Source: XN24 sp964413755 (GTDB taxonomy: Bacteria > Pseudomonadota > Gammaproteobacteria > Steroidobacterales > XN24). From it: a stretch of 28,282 nt of DNA. Location: contig CAYPTW010000028.1 in the NCBI GenBank assembly GCA_964413755.1, positions 1-28,282 of the forward strand, given 5' to 3'. The position numbers and the translations under genes were made by a program. The notes beneath the pieces are model-generated. The model was not told the origin of the DNA. It did no database searches and saw only the letters and a list, made by a program, of their open reading frames with translations. This document shows, in pieces, positions 13,218-22,100 of this stretch. The stretch's first letter is position 1. Each line of letters starts with the position of its first letter.

Positions 13218-14343
13218 GCCGCACCTCCGCCATCATGGTGATGAACCTGTCGAACAGCGGCCTCAAGTCGTGCGGGCCCGGACTCGCCTCCGGGTGGCCC
13301 TGGAAGGAAAAGGCGGGACAGTCGGTGCGCTCGATGCCCTGCAGCGTGCCGTCGAACAGCGAGCGGTGCGTGGCCCGCAGGTTGTCGGGCAGCGAATCCT
13401 CGTCCACTGCGAAGCCGTGGTTCTGGCTGGTGATGAGCACCTGCCCGGTGGCCAGGTCCTGCACCGGATGGTTGGCGCCGTGGTGGCCGAACTTCATCTT
13501 CACCGTGCGCGCGCCGCCGGCGAGGCCCAGGATCTGGTGCCCCAGGCAGATGCCGAACACCGGCACCCCCGCGGCCATGCACTCCCGCGTCGCCTTGATC
13601 GCGTAGTCGCAGGGCTCGGGATCGCCGGGCCCGTTGGAAAGGAACACGCCATCGGGCTGCATCGCCAGCACCTCGGCGGCGGGCGTCATCGCCGGCACGA
13701 CCGTCACGGCACAGCCGGCTTCCACCAGCAGGCGCAGGATGTTGCGCTTGATACCGAAATCCCACGCCACCACGCGGTGCACGGCCTGCGGACCCTGCGG
13801 CGCACTGTCCTGTTCATGGCGCCACACGCCCTGGTCCCAGTCATAGGCGCTGGCGGTGGACACCACCCGTGCCAGGTCCATGCCCTTCAGGCCGGGGAAC
13901 TCGCGTGCCTTGGCCACCGCCAGGTCGCCGTCGTCGCTGCCGGCGAGGATGCAGCCGCCCTGGGCGCCCTTCTCGCGGATGAGTCGCGTCAGGCTGCGCG
14001 TATCCAGGTCGGAGATGGCCACTACCCCCTCGCGCTGCAGGAACTCGGGGAGCGACTCCGTGGCGCGGTAGTTGCTCGCGCGTGGCGGCAGGTCGCGGAT
14101 GATCAGCCCGGCGGCGTAGACCCGGTCGGACTCGTAGTCCTCCGGGTTGGTACCGGTGTTGCCGATGTGCGGATAGGTCAGCGTGACGATCTGGCGGGCG
14201 TAGGAAGGATCCGTGAGGATCTCCTGGTAGCCGGACATGGCGGTGTTGAACACCACCTCCCCCACGGTCTCGCCCGGCGCGCCAATCGAAAGGCCGCGAA
14301 AGACCGTGCCGTCTTCTAGTCCCAGGACTGCCGGCTGCGTCAC
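13210..14343 (-). CDS. carA: Carbamoyl phosphate synthase small (glutaminase) subunit
   Basis: CarA hydrolyses glutamine and passes ammonia to CarB. The 377 residues contain the N-terminal CarA domain (LEDGTVFRGLSIG, then NTAMSGYQEILTDPSY) and a C-terminal class I glutaminase with Cys266 in GICLGHQ, His350 and Glu352 in QGHPEASPGP. The start is a GTG at 14341-14343, supported by GGGAG five bases upstream and by alignment of the N-terminus with the family; no in-frame ATG lies nearby. A terminator-like hairpin and a ten-codon basic open frame lie just upstream. Confidence 0.97.
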
Positions 14344-14372
14344 TTCATCTCCCGGAGTTTTCTCACGCGCAT
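14340..14372 (-). other. Ten-codon basic mini-ORF overlapping the carA start
   Basis: An ATG at 14372 opens MRVRKLREMK (three Arg, two Lys), whose TGA overlaps the carA GTG start by two bases. Since CarAB supplies arginine synthesis, an arginine-rich frame touching its start is suggestive. However, no Shine-Dalgarno sequence precedes this ATG, and the frame lies after rather than before the hairpin, unlike a classic attenuator leader. It could be chance; translation is unproven. Confidence 0.25.
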
Positions 14373-14375
14373 GCT

Positions 14376-14412
14376 AAAAAGCGGGACGGGGCCGCGCTGG
14401 TCCCTTCCCGCT
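14376..14412 (-). terminator. Intrinsic terminator or attenuator between dapB and carA
   Basis: On the minus strand AGCGGGA (14406-14412) pairs with TCCCGCT (14380-14386) over 7 bp, with further GC pairs inside the loop, and a run of five T follows. It lies about 90 bases after the dapB stop and only 33 bases before the carA start. It may simply end the grpE-dnaK-dnaJ-dapB transcript, or act as an attenuator in the carA leader if a promoter lies between dapB and the hairpin. I could not place such a promoter with confidence. Confidence 0.7.
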
Positions 14413-14499
14413 CTTGACCCGGAGAAAGCCCCGGCCCTGCTGGATGCAGGACCGAAATCCGTTCCGGGTGAGATCAGGCCAACGCCTGAATGTGACAGT

Positions 14500-15321
14500 T
14501 TACTGGCCGCCCGCCAGAGTGTCCACGCGTCCGAGGCCGAGGACCTCTCCGAGGGTATACATCCCCGGCTCGCGCCCGGCCAGCCAGGTAGCCGCGCGCA
14601 AGGCACCGCGGGCGAAAATGGCCCGGTCCGTGGCGCGATGCGTCAGCTCGATGCGTTCGCCCGGCCCCGCCAGGGTCACCGTGTGCTCGCCGACCACGTC
14701 GCCCAGCCGCTCGGCGGCGTAGGCCAGCCCCGCGGCCCTGAGCCCTGCGTCGGGCACCGCTGCGGCGGGGGGCTGCCCGCGCCCGACCACCACCGCCCGG
14801 CCGAGGGCCAGCGCGGTCCCGGAGGGCGCATCCCGCTTGGCCGTGTGATGCACCTCGTACACGCCGGCGTCGAAATCCGCCAAGGCCGCCGCCGCCAGCG
14901 CTGCCACCCGTTCGAGCACGGCCACGCCGGCACTCATGTTGGGCGCCCACAGTACGGGCACCGTCTCGGCGGCCTCGCGCAGCGCAGCCTCGGCACGCGC
15001 ATCCAGCCCGGTGACCCCGCATACCAGCGCGACGCCGGCCGCACGGCAGGCCGCGGCATTGGTCGCAACCGCTCCCGGCAGCGTGAAATCGACCGCCACG
15101 CCGGCGCCATGCGCCAGGGCACCCGCCGCATCGTCGTGCAGCGTCACGCCGAGGGTGCTCAGCCCGACCGCCTCACCGGCATCGCGCCCCGCCAGGCCGG
15201 ACTCAGGCGCAGTCGACGCGCCGGCCAGGGCCAGCGAGGGAAACTCCGGCAGGCAGCGCAGCAGCGTTGCGCCCATGCGCCCGCTGGCCCCGAGAATGGC
15301 GACCGGCACGCGTGCGCTCAT
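14500..15321 (-). CDS. dapB: 4-hydroxy-tetrahydrodipicolinate reductase
   Basis: DapB reduces the dihydrodipicolinate-level intermediate with NAD(P)H in the lysine and diaminopimelate pathway, supplying peptidoglycan precursor. The 273 residues carry the nucleotide-binding GASGRMG (11-17), the substrate motif EVHHTAKRDAPSGTA (156-170) with His158-His159 and Lys162, and the C-terminal THRATDR region. The ATG overlaps the dnaJ stop by four bases, so it should be translated from the heat-shock message. The protein is alanine-rich but otherwise normal in length. Confidence 0.96.
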   Translation of the reverse strand: MSARVPVAILGASGRMGATLLRCLPEFPSLALAGASTAPESGLAGRDAGEAVGLSTLGVTLHDDAAGALAHGAGVAVDFTLPGAVATNAAACRAAGVALVCGVTGLDARAEAALREAAETVPVLWAPNMSAGVAVLERVAALAAAALADFDAGVYEVHHTAKRDAPSGTALALGRAVVVGRGQPPAAAVPDAGLRAAGLAYAAERLGDVVGEHTVTLAGPGERIELTHRATDRAIFARGALRAATWLAGREPGMYTLGEVLGLGRVDTLAGGQ

Positions 15322-16466
15322 GATCCCAGCCTGTCGAAGAAGCCTTTCACCTTGTCCATCCAGCCCTGTTCACGCGGACTGTGGCTGCGGCCACTGTCGC
15401 GCAGGCTGTCTTCGAAGGCCTGGAGCAGTTCTTTCTGCTGCTTGTTGAGTCCCACGGGCGTCTCCACCTGCACGTGCACCATGAGGTCGCCCTGCGGGCC
15501 ACCGCGCACCGGGCGCACGCCCTTGCCGCGCAGCCTGAATATCTTGCCGCTCTGGGTGCCCTCGGGAATCTTCAACTGCACCGCGGACTCCTCTCCCAGC
15601 GCCGGCACCTCCACTTCGCCGCCGAGCGCGGCCGCAGCGTAGCCGATGGGCACCTCGCAGGCCAGGTCGGCGCCGCGGCGCTCGAAAATGGGGTGCGGCC
15701 GCACCAGCACTTCGACGTAGAGATCGCCGGGCGGACCGCCGTTGCGCCCGGCCTCGCCCTCGCCACCCAGCCGGATCCGGTCGCCGCTGTCCACCCCGGG
15801 CGGAATCTTCACCGCGAGGGTCTTGGTCTCGCGCACGCGGCCCTCGCCCTGACAGTCCTCGCAGGGATCCTCGACCACCGTGCCCTGCCCTTTACAGGCC
15901 GGACAGGTCTGCTCGACGGCGAAGAAACCCTGCTGCATGCGCACCGTGCCGCGCCCGCCGCAGGTGCGGCAGCCGACCGGCACGGAACCGGCGCGCGCGC
16001 CGCTGCCCTGGCAGGTCGCGCATTCCACGGCCAACGGCAGGCTGATGGTGACGGCATCGCCGAACACCGCCTGTTCGAGGTCCAGTTCCAGTTCGTAACG
16101 CAGGTCGGCGCCACGGAACACGCGGGAGCGTCCGCCGCCGCGGCGCCCGACGCCGAAGATATCGCCGAAGACTTCGCCGAAGATGTCGCTGAACGCGTCC
16201 CCGGGCCCGAAGCCACCCGGCCCGGCCCCGCCGCCGGGGCCGCCCACGCCGGCATGCCCGAACTGGTCGTAGGCAGCGCGCTTGCGCGGGTCCTTGAGCA
16301 CTTCCCAGGCTTCCTTCACTTCCTTGAAGGCAGCCTCGGCCTCCGGGTCCCCGGGATTGCGGTCCGGATGAAACTTCATGGCCAGGCGCCGGTAGGCCTT
16401 CTTGAGCTCGGCCTCGGTCGCATTGCGGGCCAGCCCCAGGACCTCGTAGTAGTCGCGCTTCGCCAT
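15318..16466 (-). CDS. dnaJ: Molecular chaperone DnaJ (Hsp40)
   Basis: DnaJ delivers unfolded clients to DnaK and stimulates its ATPase. The 382 residues show the J domain (1-70) with HPD at 33-35, a Gly/Phe-rich linker (about 72-112), four CxxCxGxG zinc repeats beginning at Cys149, Cys166, Cys188 and Cys202, and C-terminal client-binding domains. All repeats keep both cysteines. It follows dnaK by 75 bp containing a hairpin, and its stop overlaps dapB. It is a canonical class A DnaJ. Confidence 0.98.
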   Translation of the reverse strand: MAKRDYYEVLGLARNATEAELKKAYRRLAMKFHPDRNPGDPEAEAAFKEVKEAWEVLKDPRKRAAYDQFGHAGVGGPGGGAGPGGFGPGDAFSDIFGEVFGDIFGVGRRGGGRSRVFRGADLRYELELDLEQAVFGDAVTISLPLAVECATCQGSGARAGSVPVGCRTCGGRGTVRMQQGFFAVEQTCPACKGQGTVVEDPCEDCQGEGRVRETKTLAVKIPPGVDSGDRIRLGGEGEAGRNGGPPGDLYVEVLVRPHPIFERRGADLACEVPIGYAAAALGGEVEVPALGEESAVQLKIPEGTQSGKIFRLRGKGVRPVRGGPQGDLMVHVQVETPVGLNKQQKELLQAFEDSLRDSGRSHSPREQGWMDKVKGFFDRLGS

Positions 16467-16493
16467 GCGGCGCTCCGTGTTTGCTCAGGAAAC

Positions 16494-16526
16494 GGGCACG
16501 CCCCCCGGGGTACGGGAGGCATGCCC
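16494..16526 (-). other. Hairpin in the dnaK-dnaJ gap
   Basis: On the minus strand GGGCATGCC (16518-16526) pairs with GGCGTGCCC (16494-16502) over 9 bp including one T-G wobble, with a 15-base loop. The sequence after it, GTTTCC, is a poor T-tract. It may cause partial termination or protect the dnaK message, lowering DnaJ relative to DnaK; this role is inference. Confidence 0.5.
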
Positions 16527-16541
16527 CTGGTTCAGCGGATG

Positions 16542-18473
<1,932 letters not shown>

Positions 18474-18528
18474 GTCAAAGTCTCCGTTTGCATTCTTGCG
18501 TTCGGCCGCGACGGCCCACCTGTTCAGG

Positions 18529-18556
18529 AAATGGGGGCCGAATCGCAGCTTTCAAG
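18529..18556 (-). promoter_or_regulatory. Sigma-32 (heat-shock) promoter of dnaK
   Basis: The minus strand reads CTTGAA (18551-18556), 14 bases, then CCCCATTT (18529-18536). Both boxes match the sigma-32 consensus for E. coli heat-shock genes, and the spacing lies within the usual 13-15. Transcription would begin near 18522, giving a leader of roughly 50 bases. Confidence 0.85.
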
Positions 18557-18594
18557 GGTTCGTCTCAAGTCCGTCCGGAACCGGCCGCCGGGAT

Positions 18595-19155
18595 TCAACC
18601 GTCGGGCGCCCGTGCCACGATGACCCGCGCCGGCCGCAGCAGGCGGTCGTGGATGCGATAGCCGGGCTGCACCACGTTGATCACCGTGTCGGGCGCCGCC
18701 TCGGCTGCGGGCTGGGTCATGATGGCCTCGTGCACGTCCGGGTCGAACGGCTGCCCCTGCGCTTCCACCGGGGTCACGCCGAACTTCTCCAGCACCGACA
18801 GCAGCAGGCGCAGCGTCGCGTCCATGCCCTCGGCCACGGCGCCGCCCTCTCCCGCGTTGCGCGCCGCCTCGCGGCCCATCTCGAGGCTGTCGACCACCGC
18901 CAGCAGCTCGCGCGCAAAGCGCTCGACGCCGTAGCGATGCGCGTTCTCGACGTCCCGGGCGGCCCGGCGGCGCACGTTCTCCAGTTCGGCGGCACCCCGC
19001 AGCACCTGCTCGCGCAGGTCCATAGCGGCCTGCTCGGCCTGTTCCGCCCGCGCGGCGTGGTCGCCGCCCGTAGTCGTCCCCCCGGGCCCGTCGCGCCCGC
19101 CCCCGGCGCCGCCGGCGATCTCTTCGGCTTGCAGGTCCTTGTCGTGCTCGCTCAT
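18595..19155 (-). CDS. grpE: Nucleotide exchange factor GrpE
   Basis: GrpE is the dimeric exchange factor that releases ADP from DnaK. The ATG at 19155 gives 186 residues: an acidic, glycine-rich disordered N-terminus (about 1-35), a long helical coiled coil (about 36-90) with ELENVRRRAARDVENAHRYG, and the C-terminal beta domain with FDPDVHEAI and VVQPGYRIHDRLLRPARV. The frame is open for 30 further codons upstream, but those would overlap the promoter. The chosen ATG has GGAG eight bases upstream and lies about 20 bases after the predicted transcription start. Confidence 0.96.
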   Translation of the reverse strand: MSEHDKDLQAEEIAGGAGGGRDGPGGTTTGGDHAARAEQAEQAAMDLREQVLRGAAELENVRRRAARDVENAHRYGVERFARELLAVVDSLEMGREAARNAGEGGAVAEGMDATLRLLLSVLEKFGVTPVEAQGQPFDPDVHEAIMTQPAAEAAPDTVINVVQPGYRIHDRLLRPARVIVARAPDG

Positions 19156-19182
19156 CGAGTGTTCTCCATTGCAGTCAGACTG

Positions 19183-19210
19183 ACTTGGGGGCCGCTGCAA
19201 AAAATTCAAG
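19183..19210 (-). promoter_or_regulatory. Sigma-32 (heat-shock) promoter of grpE
   Basis: The minus strand reads CTTGAA (19205-19210), 14 bases, then CCCCAAGT (19183-19190). This matches the sigma-32 pattern with one or two departures in the -10 box and the same spacing as the dnaK promoter. The predicted start near 19176 leaves room for the GGAG ribosome site of grpE. Confidence 0.82.
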
Positions 19211-19238
19211 CCCGCGGCACCGCATCGGCGCGCCGTAA

Positions 19239-19309
19239 CGGTCACGGCAGGTGACCGGCGGTGAATCCGGGACGCAGGCCGCCCCCGAACACTTCCCCCG
19301 ACCGGTCAC
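19239..19309. repeat. Three CGGTCAC heptamers, two as an inverted repeat, between grpE and the FAS1 gene
   Basis: CGGTCAC occurs at 19239-19245, as its reverse complement at 19251-19257 (5-base spacer), and again on the plus strand at 19303-19309. The first two form a perfect 7-bp inverted repeat, a plausible dimeric repressor or activator site. The spacing suits control of the FAS1 gene rather than grpE, whose promoter lies outside. The binding protein is unknown. Confidence 0.4.
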
Positions 19310-19351
19310 GACAATCCATCTTAGCTCCCCCCCGTTCAAGGAGATTCCCCG

Positions 19352-19861
19352 ATGTACAAGTTGACTGCCATGGTTGCTGCCGCTGCAGTGCTCGCGCTGG
19401 GCAGCGTTTCTGCCTCTGCCTACGAGAGCTACGCCAAGAAGCAGGCCCCGGCCGATATCGTCGACACCGCCGTGGCCGCCGGTTCGTTCAATACCCTGGT
19501 TGCGGCGGTACAGGCCGCCGGGCTGGTGGAAACGCTGAAGGGTGACGGCCCGTTCACGGTGTTCGCGCCCACTGACGCCGCTTTCGCCGCACTGCCCGAG
19601 GGTACCGTGGAGTCCCTGCTGAAGCCGGAAAACCGCGACCAGCTCGTGGCCGTGCTGACCTACCACGTGGTCCCCGGCAAGGTCACCGCCGCCGAGGTCG
19701 TCAACCTCTCCGAGGCCGGCACGGTGAATGGCGAGAACATCACGATCTCGTCCAGCTACGGCAAGGTCAAGGTGGACGGCGCCACGGTCGTGCAGGCCGA
19801 CGTCATGGCCAGCAACGGCGTGATCCACGTCATCGACCAGGTCATCCTGCCCCAGGGCTGA
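19352..19861 (+). CDS. Secreted FAS1 (fasciclin) domain protein
   Basis: The product is a single FAS1 domain, a fold linked to adhesion and to matrix or surface proteins; in bacteria the exact role is usually unknown. The 169 residues open with a signal peptide (Lys3, hydrophobic 5-20, probable cleavage after ASA at 21-23), so it is expected in the periplasm or outside. The FAS1 H1 box FTVFAPTDAAF (68-78), the Tyr-His pair (104-105) and the H2 box NGVIHVIDQVILP (155-167) are all present. AAGGAG (19338-19343) precedes the ATG by eight bases, and a strong terminator follows. It splits hrcA from grpE on the opposite strand. Confidence 0.93.
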   Translation: MYKLTAMVAAAAVLALGSVSASAYESYAKKQAPADIVDTAVAAGSFNTLVAAVQAAGLVETLKGDGPFTVFAPTDAAFAALPEGTVESLLKPENRDQLVAVLTYHVVPGKVTAAEVVNLSEAGTVNGENITISSSYGKVKVDGATVVQADVMASNGVIHVIDQVILPQG

Positions 19862-19896
19862 CACCGCGTCGGGACGATTCTCTCGGTCCCTTACTA

Positions 19897-19926
19897 GACG
19901 GCGCCCCTCGGGGCGCCGTCTTTTTT
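19897..19926 (+). terminator. Intrinsic terminator after the FAS1 gene
   Basis: GACGGCGCCC and GGGCGCCGTC form a perfect 10-bp stem with a 4-base loop (arms 19897-19906 and 19911-19920), followed by six T (19921-19926). It is 36 bases after the FAS1 stop. Read on the minus strand it lacks a T-run, so it should not efficiently stop hrcA transcripts. Confidence 0.93.
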
Positions 19927-19951
19927 GTCTCCACCAGGACCCTGGCGGCAG

Positions 19952-21010
19952 CTAATCGCGCGAGTTCAGTGCCGAGCCCAGCAGGCGGGCCGTAATGTCC
20001 ACGATGGGAATGATGCGGTCGTAGGCCATGCGCGTAGGCCCGATGACGCCCAACACGCCCACCACCTCGCCCTCCACCGAGTAGGGGCTGGCGACCACGC
20101 TGACCGACTCGAGGATGCGGTAGCCCGACTCCTCGCCGATGAAGATCTGCAGGCTCTCCGCCGCCAGGCACTTGTCCAGCAGGTGCAGGATGTCACGCTG
20201 GCGCGCAAAGGCCTCGAACAAGCCGCGTAACCGCTCCACGTTCGACAGCTCGGCAAACTGCATGAGATTGGTCTCGCCGGCCAGCACGAAGCCCTGGCCG
20301 GGCTCGTCCACCGTCTCGAAGGCCTGGCGTGCCAGGCTGATGGCTTCCTGCATCATGCTGTTCATGGTCTCGCGCGTGTCGGCGAGATCGGCGAGCAGCT
20401 TGTCGCGCAACGAGGCCAGCGTCTGGCCGGCAAACTGCTCGTTGAGGTAATTGGCCGCCGCCCGCAGCTCGTCCGCGCTGTAGTCGCGGTCCATGTGCAA
20501 GATGCGGTTCTGCACTTCCTTCTCGTCGATCACCAGGATGGCGAGGATGCGGTGATCCGAGAGCGGCAGGAATTCGACCTGGCGCAACGCCGCCTGGCTG
20601 CGTCGCGGCACGGTGACCACCCCCGCCATGCGCGTCAGCGCCGAAAGGAGGCTGGAGGCAGAACCGACGATGTCGCCATCACCGCTGCGGATGGCGTCCA
20701 TCTCGGCCTGCAGGCGCCGGATCTCCGCGTCCGTCATCGGCTGCACCTTGATCAGCGCATCGACGAACAGGCGAATGCCCTTGGGTGTCGGCACCCGGCC
20801 GGCCGAGGTGTGCGGCGCCACCACCAGGCCCATTTCCTCCAGGTCCGCCATCACGTTGCGGATCGTGGCCGGTGAGAGATCCAGCCCGGAGTCTTTCGAC
20901 AGCGTGCGCGACCCCACGGGCTGGCCCTCACGCAAATAGCGCTCGACCAGCACCTTCAACAGGTGCCGGGCGCGGTCAGACAGCTCGGGCTCGACGACTC
21001 GGTTCGACAT
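19952..21010 (-). CDS. hrcA: Heat-inducible transcription repressor HrcA
   Basis: HrcA represses heat-shock genes by binding CIRCE operators. From the ATG at 21010 the product has 352 residues. It has an N-terminal winged helix (about 1-75, with DRARHLLKVLVERYLREGQP and SPATIRNVMADLEEMGLV), a central GAF-like region with the DYSADELRAAANYLNE stretch, and a C-terminal region ending in VIGPTRMAYDRIIPIVDITARLLG, the usual family ending. A TTG three codons upstream is possible but sits inside the predicted -10 box. In many relatives hrcA lies directly before grpE; here the FAS1 gene intervenes on the other strand. Confidence 0.95.
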   Translation of the reverse strand: MSNRVVEPELSDRARHLLKVLVERYLREGQPVGSRTLSKDSGLDLSPATIRNVMADLEEMGLVVAPHTSAGRVPTPKGIRLFVDALIKVQPMTDAEIRRLQAEMDAIRSGDGDIVGSASSLLSALTRMAGVVTVPRRSQAALRQVEFLPLSDHRILAILVIDEKEVQNRILHMDRDYSADELRAAANYLNEQFAGQTLASLRDKLLADLADTRETMNSMMQEAISLARQAFETVDEPGQGFVLAGETNLMQFAELSNVERLRGLFEAFARQRDILHLLDKCLAAESLQIFIGEESGYRILESVSVVASPYSVEGEVVGVLGVIGPTRMAYDRIIPIVDITARLLGSALNSRD

Positions 21011-21017
21011 GTCGGGC

Positions 21018-21047
21018 AAGTTAGCCCCGCGAAATTTCTGGCGTCAA
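21018..21047 (-). promoter_or_regulatory. Sigma-70 type promoter of hrcA, probably giving a leaderless mRNA
   Basis: The minus strand reads TTGACG (21042-21047), 18 bases, then TAACTT (21018-21023). Transcription would begin about seven bases on, at or within a base or two of the hrcA ATG (21010). No Shine-Dalgarno sequence stands near that ATG, which agrees with a leaderless message. Confidence 0.6.
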
Positions 21048-21146
21048 GGCGCGGTGCCGCCGCCCGGAGTACGCACCGCGACCCCGTGATACGGAGTTTC
21101 GCCGTTTTTCGCGCCTTTTCCCGGCTGGCCCGCCCGGTGCGCTTCG

Positions 21147-21155
21147 TGCTACAAG
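21147..21155 (+). promoter_or_regulatory. Possible extended -10 promoter of nadK-recN
   Basis: TGCTACAAG resembles an extended -10 element (TGn plus a TATAAT-like box), 31 bases before the nadK ATG. No good -35 box is visible, so this is only a candidate within the divergent hrcA-nadK spacer. Confidence 0.3.
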
Positions 21156-21186
21156 AAACGCGCCGCGCCCAAGCCACGGAAACCCC

Positions 21187-22095
21187 ATGAGCCGCAGCTT
21201 CAAGACCATCGCCCTGACCGGCAAGTATCGCGATCCGCGGGTCGGCGACTCGATGCTCATCCTCGCCCGCCACCTCGCCGCGGCGGGCGTGCGCGTGGTG
21301 CTCGATCCGGAAGTGCGCATGGATTTCCAGGATGCGCCGGTGGAGCCGTTGCCCGAGGCGGAGCTCGGTGCGGCTGCCGACCTGGTCATTGCCGTGGGCG
21401 GCGACGGCACCATGCTGTACGCGTCGCGTCTCGTGGCGGGGCGCGACGTACCCCTCCTCGGCATCAACCGGGGCCGGCTGGGATTCCTGGCCGACATCAC
21501 GCCGGGTGAGATGCTGCGCCGCCTGGACGAAGTGCTCGCCGGGGACTACGACGAAGAGCACCGCCTCATGCTCGAGGCCGTCATCGATAACGGCGACGCG
21601 CCGCCGCGCCGCGCGCTGGCCCTGAACGACGTGGTGCTGCAAAAGCGCGACACGGGGCGCATGCTCGACTTCGAAAACTGGATCGACGGGGTTTACGTGA
21701 ACACCCACGGTGGCGACGGCCTGGTGATCGCCACGCCGACGGGCTCCACTGCTTACGCCTTGTCCGGCGGCGGACCGATCATTCACCCCAACCTGGATGC
21801 CATCACGCTGGTGCCCATCTGTCCCCACACCCTCTCGGACCGTCCTATCGTGGTGCGTTCCGACGCACGCATCGAAGTGCGCGTGCTGCAGCGCCCGGAC
21901 ACGCGCGCGGAAGTGGCCTGCGACGGCGTGCCGCTGGGCGAGCTGGGCGCCGGCCAGCGCCTCAGCGTGGCGGCCGCCAGCGAGCGCGTGGTGCTGATCC
22001 ACCCGCGTGGCTACGACTATTTCCGCCTGCTGCGCTCCAAGCTGCACTGGGGACGGGGCAGCCAGAGCCGCTTCGACGGTAGCCCGGACGGCTGA
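21187..22095 (+). CDS. nadK: NAD kinase
   Basis: NadK phosphorylates NAD to NADP in the cytoplasm. The 302 residues contain the GGDGT motif (71-75), the LNDVV motif (146-150, with the conserved Asn-Asp) and the glycine-rich GDGLVIATPTGSTAYALS stretch (176-193), the three hallmarks of the family. It starts at the ATG at 21187 with a weak GGA seven bases upstream. recN begins five bases after its stop, so the two form an operon. The nadK-recN pair beside grpE or hrcA is widely conserved in Proteobacteria. Confidence 0.96.
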   Translation: MSRSFKTIALTGKYRDPRVGDSMLILARHLAAAGVRVVLDPEVRMDFQDAPVEPLPEAELGAAADLVIAVGGDGTMLYASRLVAGRDVPLLGINRGRLGFLADITPGEMLRRLDEVLAGDYDEEHRLMLEAVIDNGDAPPRRALALNDVVLQKRDTGRMLDFENWIDGVYVNTHGGDGLVIATPTGSTAYALSGGGPIIHPNLDAITLVPICPHTLSDRPIVVRSDARIEVRVLQRPDTRAEVACDGVPLGELGAGQRLSVAAASERVVLIHPRGYDYFRLLRSKLHWGRGSQSRFDGSPDG

Positions 22096-22100
22096 GCACC

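Noticed and set aside
21020..22100. A LexA (SOS) box ahead of nadK or recN.
   Set aside because: No CTG-N10-CAG site with the expected AT-rich core was seen in the hrcA-nadK spacer or just before recN.
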